From positions 1-5,419 of the forward strand of contig JALOMZ010000284.1 in NCBI GenBank assembly GCA_025455205.1: a DNA stretch of 5,419 nucleotides, given 5' to 3'. How positions within the stretch are numbered: the stretch's first letter is position 1; each line of letters begins with the position of its first letter. The notes beneath the pieces are model-generated. The model had not been told where the DNA came from and searched no databases. It saw nothing but the letters and a program-made list of their open reading frames with translations. The DNA comes from Chitinophagaceae bacterium (GTDB taxonomy: Bacteria; Bacteroidota; Bacteroidia; Chitinophagales; Chitinophagaceae). Made by a program: the position numbers and the translations under genes. Positions 1-5,064 of this stretch are shown here, in pieces.

Positions 1-36
1 TACTACAGCAAGAACAAGCTGGAACCCAACTTCTGA
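1..36 (+). CDS. Possible C-terminal end of an upstream gene (5' partial)
   Basis: Frame 1 is open from the left edge and reads YYSKNKLEPNF before a TGA at 34-36. The codons (TAC, AAG, AAC, CTG, CCC, TTC) match the usage of the well-supported genes here. A stem-loop follows ten bases after the stop, as expected at a gene end. The final phenylalanine is common in outer-membrane barrel proteins of this phylum, but eleven residues are too few to name a family. The call rests on frame, codon choice and context, and the frame could be open by chance. Confidence 0.35.
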   Translation, partial: YYSKNKLEPNF

Positions 37-45
37 TGATAGTGT

Positions 46-71
46 CCGGCCTCATGAGGCTGGCATTGTTT
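46..71 (+). terminator. Terminator-like hairpin after the partial gene
   Basis: CCGGCCT at 46-52 pairs with AGGCTGG at 57-63 (one G-U pair) around a CATG loop. The core GCCTCATGAGGC at 49-60 is a perfect palindrome. The stem is followed by CATTGTTT, which is T-rich but not a clean T run. It lies 10 bases after the TGA at 34-36, so it could end transcription of the gene entering from the left. The imperfect T tract keeps confidence modest. Confidence 0.4.
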
Positions 72-384
72 CCCACAAAGGCCAACAAGCGCAGCAAGGA
101 ACCAACGGCTTTGTGATTCTTTGTGCACTTTGTGGGAAATCATAAGGTTCCCACAAAGGCCACCAAGCGCACCAAGGGAACCAACGGCGTTGTGATTCAT
201 TGTGCACTTTGTAGGAAATAAAAAGGTTCCCACAAAGTCCAATAAGCGCACCAAGGAAACCAACGCCTTTGTGATGTTTTGTGCACTTTGTGGGAAAAAA
301 TAAGGCTCCCACAAAGGCCACCAAGCGCACCAGGAAACCAACGGCTTTGTGATTCTTTGTGCACTTTGTAGGAAATAACAGGTT
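70..384. repeat. Tandem array of four ~79-bp hairpin-forming units
   Basis: Units begin with TCCCACAAAG at 71, 149, 228 and 307, giving spacings of 78, 79 and 79 bp; the fourth unit fades out at about 384. Each unit has the same plan on the + strand. Three copies of CACAAAG or CACCAAG-like heptamers lie about 9 bp apart (74, 83 and 92 in unit 1). A spacer near GGAACCAACGG follows, then three CTTTGTG heptamers 9-10 bp apart (109, 119 and 128). The two halves are therefore inverted repeats, closed by an outer stem TTCCCACAAAG/CTTTGTGGGAA (70-80 with 128-138 in unit 1). The array fills the gap between two convergent gene ends. The 79-bp spacing shifts the reading frame from unit to unit, so it is not coding. 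Related CTTTGTG-rich intergenic repeats are, from general knowledge, frequent in Bacteroidota. The role is unknown; tandem terminator or RNA-stabilising structure is an inference. Confidence 0.9.
295..374 (-). terminator. Last repeat unit as candidate terminator of the minus-strand gene
   Basis: In minus-strand RNA this is the first repeat unit after the stop codon at 399-397. UUCCUACAAAG (from 374-364) pairs with CUUUGUGGGAG (from 316-306) through 11 pairs, two of them G-U, and the inner heptamers extend the stem. The next transcribed bases (303-295) are TTATTTTTT. The following unit has a similar T-rich exit, TTTTTATTT. A long stem followed by a T-rich tract resembles a rho-independent terminator, although the loop is larger than usual. 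Confidence 0.4.
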
Positions 385-396
385 CACTCAAGACCG

Positions 397-1454
397 CTAA
401 TCATTGTACCCGCCGCGCATCTTGGGCACCAGCAGCAGGCTCTTGCGCAGGGTCTGTTTCAGGTTGGTCTTCACCACATCGCCCATGGAACGGCATTTCA
501 GGAAGGCAGGGGTTTCAAAGTATTCTGCCAGTTGCTCTGCCAGCTGCCGGGTTTTGTCGGGCGTTGACAGCTGGTCTTCCGCCATGATATCCAGCAGGTG
601 TTTTAAGCGGTAGCGGGCGGCCACCAGGCGAAATGCCATGAGGGTGCGCTCTTCGGCCTGGTACTGTTCTATGGAATCACGGTTGAGGCTCTTCAGCGTG
701 AGGTCAACCAGCGGATAATTCTCCTTAAGAAATTGGGGCAGGTAGAGGTTTTTACGGCCCTCATACGACTGCTGGTCGAAATCAATGGGCCGTATGCGGT
801 ACTGGTAATCTTCCACGTCGGGGGTAACGTTCACCACAAAATTGTAGCTGCGCATATCACCCAGCAGCCGCACAAAGCAGCGCTCATTGAACTTCACAAA
901 TTCCTTGGCCAGGCGGATCTTATTGAGCGACTCATCCTTCAGGTATTGCCCAATGAATACATCGCCGGGAATGCCGGGTATATGTTCTTCTATGAGGGTA
1001 TCGCCGCTGGTGATGAAGGTGATGCGGTTGGGCGACAGGATGTAAGCGGCAGAAATCCACGCGGGCCAGGTCGAGCTGCGGCACAAAGGAGAGGTCACCT
1101 TCAGTGCGAAGCGCGGCATAGGTGGTCACCAGCACCTCACGCAGGTAATCCCATTCGCGGCTGTCGTACGACACGGTTTCCCACATCGTATCCCTTCCAT
1201 GCCGGTCTTTCAGCGGCACAGAGTAGGTGAATCGGCGCAGGTCGGCATAGTCCACCAGGTATTTCATGGAGCGGCCGTATTGCCGCAGGTAGTTGCGCAG
1301 GGGCTCCTGCACTTTGAACATGGGCTTCTTGCGCGACGGCTTGATGGCGGGCAATATGTGCTCCTGGGGATCGGGGAATATCATACAGCTCCGAATATAC
1401 AACGGGCAGCCCGCTCATTTCCTGATGCAGAACAGGAGCCTGTATTTTTGCCAT
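397..1454 (-). pseudogene. Conserved-looking protein of unknown function, two frameshifts
   Basis: Three minus-strand frames join into one protein-like reading of 351 residues if one base is dropped at each of two places. The N-terminus starts at ATG 1454 with MAKIQAPVLHQE and runs to LYDIP. Removing one C from the CCCC run (1373-1376) continues it as DPQEHILPAIKPS. That frame runs to about 1050-1062, where dropping one base near GTGGATTTCTGCC leads into AAYILSPNRITF and on to the TAG at 399-397. As it stands, the longest intact piece is 1119-397 (240 codons), whose first ~22 residues are out of frame with the gene. The protein has no signal peptide or membrane segment and looks cytoplasmic. 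GDMRSYN (about residues 198-204) followed 20 residues later by IDFDQ resembles the catalytic loop (HGDxxxxN) and metal-binding Asp of aminoglycoside-phosphotransferase-type kinases. That resemblance is inference, and I do not recognise the family. The lesions may be sequencing errors in a working gene. Confidence 0.7.
1443..1450 (+). promoter_or_regulatory. Possible Bacteroidota -7 promoter element for the methyltransferase
   Basis: TATTTTTG matches the TAnnTTTG -7 element used by the main sigma factor of this phylum. It ends 17 bases before ATG 1468, so a start about 7 bases downstream would leave a leader of about ten bases. No convincing TTTG-type -33 partner is visible. The site lies inside the first codons of the opposite-strand gene, whose AAAATA is the same DNA, so the match may be coincidental. 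Confidence 0.3.
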
Positions 1455-1467
1455 TCAACCATCTGTC

Positions 1468-2082
1468 ATGCCCACCGATCTGAATGTTTACGCCGCCCGG
1501 CATACCTCGCCCCTTCCCTCTTAGCTGCAGGAAATCCTAGACTACACCGAACAGCATCATCCGCATGCCCATATGATCAGCGTACATGTGCAGCAGCTCA
1601 GTTGCATGCTGCGTCCCCGGCGCATTTTGGAGATAGGCACGTTCACCGGCTTCAGCGCCCTCTGCCTGGCCGAAGGATTGCCCGAAGATGGCAGGCTGTA
1701 CACCCTGGAATTGCGGCCCGACGATGCCGCCACCGCTGCCGGCTATTTTGCCCGCAGCCCGCTGGGCAGCCAGATCACCCTGCTCACCGGCGATGCCCGT
1801 ACCATTGTGCCCACGCTGCCGGAAAGCTGGGATTTGGTGTTCATTGATGCCGACAAAACCGGGTATGTGGACTACTACGAAATGGTACTGCCGCAGTTAC
1901 GCAGCGGAGGCTTCATACTGGCCGACAACGTGCTTTTCCACGGCGAAGTGCTGGCCGATGAAGTGAAGGGCAAGAATGCAAAGGCCATTGCGGCCTTCAA
2001 TGCACACGTTATGCAGGACGAGAGAACGGAAAAGGTATTGCTGACGGTACGGGATGGTCTGCTCCTGATCCGGAAGAGGTAG
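1468..2082 (+). CDS. SAM-dependent O-methyltransferase, N-terminus interrupted by TAG
   Basis: This belongs to the O-methyltransferase family 3 (caffeoyl-CoA O-methyltransferase-like), cytosolic enzymes that move a methyl group from S-adenosylmethionine to a hydroxyl, often a catechol, with a divalent metal. Numbered from ATG 1468, the SAM loop LEIGTFTG spans residues 54-61. TLELRPD (79-85) carries the acidic residue expected to hold the SAM ribose. FIDADK (125-130) and DNVLFHG (153-159) supply the metal-binding Asp and Asp-Asn. The full frame is 204 codons, near the family's ~210-220. The N-terminal reading YAARHTSPLPS, a TAG at 1522-1524, then LQEILDYTEQHH resembles the family's usual YAxxHTSPxxxLLxEI start, so the TAG probably replaces a leucine TTG. 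Restart at ATG 1573 would give 169 residues that keep the catalytic core but lose the N-terminal helices that normally help dimerise and cover the substrate. The substrate cannot be told. The gene is either mutated or the stop is a sequence error. Confidence 0.88.
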
Positions 2083-2085
2083 TTA

Positions 2086-3186
2086 TCAGGCTTCCTGCCC
2101 AATCCATACTGCGCCGCCGATGCTGCTCCTGGAGGCGCCGGTCACCGTATGCAGCACGGTATTCTCCTCGCGCCAGCGCAGCACGCCCAGCAGTGCCATC
2201 ACCAGGGCTTCCTTATAGTTCACCAAACCGGCATCTGGCACCACCACTTCTACCCCCATGGGCCGAAGGCCGGCCTGCAACCGCTCTACCAGAAAGCTGT
2301 TATGGGCACCGCCGCCCGTGGCCAGCAGTTTCACCGGTCGCTCCTGCGGCAGGCGCTGCAGCAGTTTGCCCACGCTGCGGGTGGTTTGAATGGCAATATG
2401 TTCCACCATGGTGCGAAGCGCATCGGGCACGGAGAGAGCGGCCCCTTTCAGCAGGGGAAAAATGACATCGGTGCCAAAATCATTGGCCAGCGACTTGGGG
2501 AAGGGCTGGGCATAGTAGGCCTGCTGGTTCAGGCGGCTCAGTACCTCATCGCGCACAAATCCGGCTGCGGCCATGGCCCCGCCGGCATCATAGGCCTGTC
2601 CGGCTTCGGCTGCAAAGGCATTGAGCACCCGGTTGGCCGGGCAGATATCGAAAGCCACGCAGGCATCGGGCAGGTTGGCGGATATATTGGCGATGCCCCC
2701 GATGTTCAGCAGCAGGCGGTATTCAGGAAACAGCAATTTCTCCCCCATCGGCACAATGGGAGCACCCTGTCCACCAAGGGCTATGTCCATGGCACGCAGG
2801 TCGCTCACCACATTGATTCCCGTGGCGGCGGCAATGGCAGCGCCATCACCCAGTTGTCCGGTCATGCGATGCTGCGGCTCATGAAAAGTGGTGTGGCCAT
2901 GGCTGGCTATGAGCTGCACCTGGTGCTCCAGCCCATGCTGGCGGATGAAATGGTTCACCTGCTGGCCCACATAATGGCCGTAGGCGGTATGCAGGCGCAT
3001 ATAATCCAGCGCGTTTAGGTGTATGGCATTGCGCAGGCGGTCTTCCCATTCGCTGCTGTATGGCAGGCAGTCGGCCGCCCTGATCTCAAAAGACCACTGG
3101 CCACGGCTTTCCGTGAATTCAGCAAATACAATATCCAGCCCGTCGAGACTGCTGCCGCTCATGACACCAATGGCGCGATAGAACAT
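2086..3186 (-). CDS. anmK: Anhydro-N-acetylmuramic acid kinase
   Basis: AnmK phosphorylates 1,6-anhydro-N-acetylmuramic acid with ATP and opens the anhydro ring, giving MurNAc-6-phosphate. This is a cytosolic step of peptidoglycan recycling, after which an etherase (MurQ) normally acts. The 366 residues match the family's usual ~370. The phosphate-binding start GVMSGSSLDGLD lies at 7-18. SHGHTTFHEP (95-104) and GQLGDGAAIA (110-119) follow. RAMDIALGGQGAPIVP (131-146) contains the probable catalytic Asp134. LLNIGGIANIS (159-169) and LATGGGAHN (288-296) complete the actin-like ATPase core. The stretch FDICPANRVLN (179-189) replaces the FDTGPGN-type motif of proteobacterial enzymes. ATG 3186 was chosen because the motif begins seven residues later; the frame stays open upstream to 3384, but that part is unlike the family and would overlap upp. 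The gene is divergent from upp across 130 bp and its TGA lies 3 bp from the methyltransferase stop. No murQ or amidase lies nearby in the window. Confidence 0.96.
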   Translation of the reverse strand: MFYRAIGVMSGSSLDGLDIVFAEFTESRGQWSFEIRAADCLPYSSEWEDRLRNAIHLNALDYMRLHTAYGHYVGQQVNHFIRQHGLEHQVQLIASHGHTTFHEPQHRMTGQLGDGAAIAAATGINVVSDLRAMDIALGGQGAPIVPMGEKLLFPEYRLLLNIGGIANISANLPDACVAFDICPANRVLNAFAAEAGQAYDAGGAMAAAGFVRDEVLSRLNQQAYYAQPFPKSLANDFGTDVIFPLLKGAALSVPDALRTMVEHIAIQTTRSVGKLLQRLPQERPVKLLATGGGAHNSFLVERLQAGLRPMGVEVVVPDAGLVNYKEALVMALLGVLRWREENTVLHTVTGASRSSIGGAVWIGQEA

Positions 3187-3316
3187 AATTGTTGGTTTGA
3201 GGCCGGAAAGTTCGGGGGGAAATTGGATATTTGGGTTATGAATCCGGCAAAGGGTGGGCAGCCGTTGCAACCTGCCGGCAGTGGGGACTTCCCACAGCAA
3301 AAACAGCGAACAGAGC
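3187..3316. promoter_or_regulatory. Divergent anmK-upp intergenic region with small inverted repeats
   Basis: The 130-bp spacer must hold both promoters. On the + strand GATATTTG (3226-3233) matches TAnnTTTG except for its first base, and a TTTG lies at 3196-3199, but the 26-bp gap is longer than the usual ~19-21. Nearer upp, GGCAG (3257-3261) can pair with CTGCC (3272-3276), and GTGGG (3281-3285) with CCCAC (3291-3295). CTGCCGGCAG (3272-3281) is also a perfect palindrome. These could be leader hairpins or a protein-binding site. No clear minus-strand promoter for anmK was found. Confidence 0.3.
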
Positions 3317-3967
3317 ATGGTAATCAATTTGAGCGAACAGAACAGCCTGGTATGCAGCTGGGTAGCTGAACTGCGCGACATCACGGTACAAAACGACAGG
3401 ATGCGATTCCGTCGTAACCTGCAGCGAATTGCGGAAGTGGCCGCCTACGAAATATCCAAAGAACTGGAATGGGAAAGCCGGGAGGTAGATACACCCATGG
3501 GCACCAGCAAAGTGTCTGCCCTGCGGCAGCAACCGGTATTGGGTACCATTCTGCGGGCCGGACTGCCCATGCACGAAGGCCTGCTGAATTATTTCGACAA
3601 GGCCGACAATGCCTTCATTTCCGCCTACCGCAAGCACCACCGCGACGGCTCTTTTGAGATCAGCCTGGAATATGTAAGCTGTCCCGACCTGGATGGCCGG
3701 GTGCTCATTCTGGCCGATCCCATGCTGGCTACCGGCGCATCACTGGTGAAAACGATCCAGCATCTGAAACTGGAGGGCGACCTGGCAGCCACCCACATTG
3801 TATGTGCCATTGCCTGCACCGTAGGCATTGAATATGTGCTGCGGGAAGCACCGGGCGTTAAGATCTGGTGCGGCGATATTGATGACGAACTCACCGCCAA
3901 GGGCTATATTGTGCCCGGACTTGGCGATGCCGGCGACCTGGCCTATGGTTCCAAAATGCAGCAATAA
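3317..3967 (+). CDS. upp: Uracil phosphoribosyltransferase
   Basis: Upp joins uracil to 5-phosphoribosyl-1-pyrophosphate to make UMP and pyrophosphate, the main pyrimidine salvage step in the cytosol. The 216-residue product matches the family's ~208-217. TILRAGLPMHEG (77-88) is the conserved substrate-side loop. VLILADPMLATGAS (129-142) is the PRPP-binding loop, with Ala where many bacteria have a second Gly. GYIVPGLGDAGDLAYG (196-211) is the C-terminal uracil-binding hood that separates true UPRTases from other phosphoribosyltransferases. ATG 3317 (MVINLSEQNS) fits the family N-terminus; an in-frame ATG at 3254 would add 21 residues without family character. No strong Shine-Dalgarno is present, which is normal in this phylum. 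The next gene on the strand follows after 92 bp. Two short hairpins could form in the leader. Confidence 0.96.
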   Translation: MVINLSEQNSLVCSWVAELRDITVQNDRMRFRRNLQRIAEVAAYEISKELEWESREVDTPMGTSKVSALRQQPVLGTILRAGLPMHEGLLNYFDKADNAFISAYRKHHRDGSFEISLEYVSCPDLDGRVLILADPMLATGASLVKTIQHLKLEGDLAATHIVCAIACTVGIEYVLREAPGVKIWCGDIDDELTAKGYIVPGLGDAGDLAYGSKMQQ

Positions 3968-4023
3968 GGCATTTCCGGTTGTTAAACCTTAAACGAATAT
4001 GTACTGCCCATGCAACGCGGGCC

Positions 4024-4031
4024 TATATTAG
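4024..4031 (+). promoter_or_regulatory. Weak candidate -7 element upstream of the PorP/SprF-like gene
   Basis: TATATTAG agrees with TAnnTTTG at five of six fixed positions and lies 28 bases before ATG 4060. No -33 element is evident. The 92-bp spacer after upp also contains a short direct repeat, TTAAACcTTAAAC (3982-3994), and no terminator with a T run. The gene could therefore be transcribed from here, read through from upp, or both. Confidence 0.22.
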
Positions 4032-4043
4032 TGTTGTCTGAAC

Positions 4044-4056
4044 AGGAGCCCCTCCT
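4044..4056 (+). promoter_or_regulatory. Shine-Dalgarno-like AGGAG inside a small hairpin
   Basis: AGGAG at 4044-4048 is followed by CCC and then CTCCT at 4052-4056, a perfect 5-bp stem with a 3-base loop. It ends three bases before ATG 4060. AGGAG is a good anti-16S match, though 11 bases before the start is slightly far. In the folded state it would be hidden. This is the only strong SD-like sequence just upstream of a chosen start in the window. A regulatory role is inference. Confidence 0.35.
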
Positions 4057-4059
4057 ACC

Positions 4060-5064
4060 ATGAGAATTGCGCACACCATACTCTTATCCCTGCTGGTACT
4101 GACAGCCAGGTCGCAAGACCCGCGTTACAGCCAGTTCTTTGCCTCCCCGCTCACCCTTAACCCCGCGCTCACCGGCCGCTTCGACGGCCAGTTGCGCATT
4201 GCCGGCAACTACCGCAACCAGTGGTCTACCATCTACAACGCCTTCACCAATTTCTCCCTCAGCGCCGATGCCCCCATCCTCACGGGCCGGCTGCCGGAGA
4301 TTGACCGGTTGGCCGTAGGCGTACAGGCCCTGGCCGATGAACAGGCCGATGGCGCCCTGAAAAACACCTACCTCTCGCTTTCCACCGCTTATCACAAGGG
4401 ACTCGATGAAAACGGCTTCCACTCCGTCACCATCGGCTTCCAGGGCACCTATGCACAGAAAAGGCTGAACACCGCCAACCTCAAGTTTGAAGACCAGCTG
4501 CGGAGCGATGGATTCACCGGCATCACCAACGAAATATTCGATCCGCAGCAGCTCAATATCAACTACCTTGACCTCAATGCCGGTGTGCTCTTCAGCGGAG
4601 TGTTTGAAGGCAATGTGAACTACTATGCCGGCGCCTCCATGTACCATATCAACCGCCCGAAAGAATCCTTCCGCGGCGCCACTTTTGACCTCAATCCGCG
4701 TTATACCGTGCATGGCGGCGTGTACCTGCCTGTAGGCGCCACCACCACCCTGCACACCTCCGCCCTCTACCAAAACCAGGCAGGGGCCAGTGAAGCCGTG
4801 CTGGGCGGGGCCCTCGGACTCAACCTCAACAACGATATGGACTACCGCCCCACCACCTTCTATGCCGGGGCCTGGTACCGCTTCAACGATGCCCTCATTC
4901 CCTATATCGGCCTCGAATTTGGCAACTGGCGCTTTGGTGCATCCTATGATGCTAATACTTCTTCCCTCCGCACGGCCAGCAACGGGCAGGGCGGCTTTGA
5001 GATCTCCCTGATCTATATCAAGAAGAAAGAAGGCGAAACCGGCATCAGCTGTCCTAAGTTTTAG
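4060..5064 (+). CDS. PorP/SprF family type IX secretion system membrane protein
   Basis: This is an outer-membrane beta-barrel protein of the PorP/SprF family. Members support secretion or surface attachment of type IX cargo: PorP in Porphyromonas gingivalis, and SprF for the SprB adhesin in Flavobacterium gliding. Residues 1-18 form a signal peptide with a basic start, a hydrophobic stretch (ILLSLLVLT) and a likely cut after ARS, before QDPRYSQF. The mature start YSQFFASPLTLNPALTG (23-39) and YRNQWSTI (51-58) are the family's hallmark. The rest alternates polar and aromatic residues in strand-like runs such as YYAGASMYHI, and ends GISCPKF, a typical C-terminus with final Phe. The 334-residue length is normal. 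Genomes of this phylum carry several paralogues, often next to a large adhesin with a type B C-terminal domain; none is seen here, so the partner is unknown. The 3' end overlaps the convergent glycosylase gene by 11 bp. Confidence 0.93.
   Translation: MRIAHTILLSLLVLTARSQDPRYSQFFASPLTLNPALTGRFDGQLRIAGNYRNQWSTIYNAFTNFSLSADAPILTGRLPEIDRLAVGVQALADEQADGALKNTYLSLSTAYHKGLDENGFHSVTIGFQGTYAQKRLNTANLKFEDQLRSDGFTGITNEIFDPQQLNINYLDLNAGVLFSGVFEGNVNYYAGASMYHINRPKESFRGATFDLNPRYTVHGGVYLPVGATTTLHTSALYQNQAGASEAVLGGALGLNLNNDMDYRPTTFYAGAWYRFNDALIPYIGLEFGNWRFGASYDANTSSLRTASNGQGGFEISLIYIKKKEGETGISCPKF

Noticed and set aside
70..384. CRISPR array
   Set aside because: The ~79-bp units are alike along their whole length with no unique spacers, and no cas genes are present.
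3..391. Three minus-strand open frames of 64-112 codons through the repeat array, with recurring HKVHKESQ and FPTKCTK words
   Set aside because: They are translations of the same repeat in different frames. The 79-bp spacing shifts frame between units and no frame has codon usage like the real genes.
1044..1376. Programmed ribosomal frameshifting in the minus-strand gene
   Set aside because: Two separate +1 events in one gene, without recognisable slippery sites, rare codons or pauses, are less likely than two small insertions or sequence errors.
1522..1524. TAG read through or recoded as an amino acid
   Set aside because: TAG is the terminal stop of several genes here (397-399, 2080-2082, 5062-5064, 5054-5056), so genome-wide recoding is unlikely, and no local recoding signal is visible.
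2149..3018. Plus-strand open frame of 289 codons opposite anmK
   Set aside because: It is a shadow of anmK: rich in His, Gln and Gly, with no domain-like pattern, while anmK on the other strand has full family motifs.
3254..3316. Earlier start for upp at ATG 3254
   Set aside because: The extra 21 residues do not look like a UPRTase N-terminus, and length from ATG 3317 already matches the family.
3187..3384. N-terminal extension of anmK by 66 residues
   Set aside because: The phosphate-binding motif starts at residue 7 from ATG 3186; the extension is unlike the family and runs into upp.
3977..3988. Terminator after upp from GGTT-GTTA-AACC
   Set aside because: The stem is only 4 bp of mostly weak pairs and no T run follows.
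4084..4773. Minus-strand open frame of 229 codons opposite the PorP/SprF-like gene
   Set aside because: It is a low-complexity Gly/Val/Glu-rich shadow of a GC-rich gene, with no recognisable motif.
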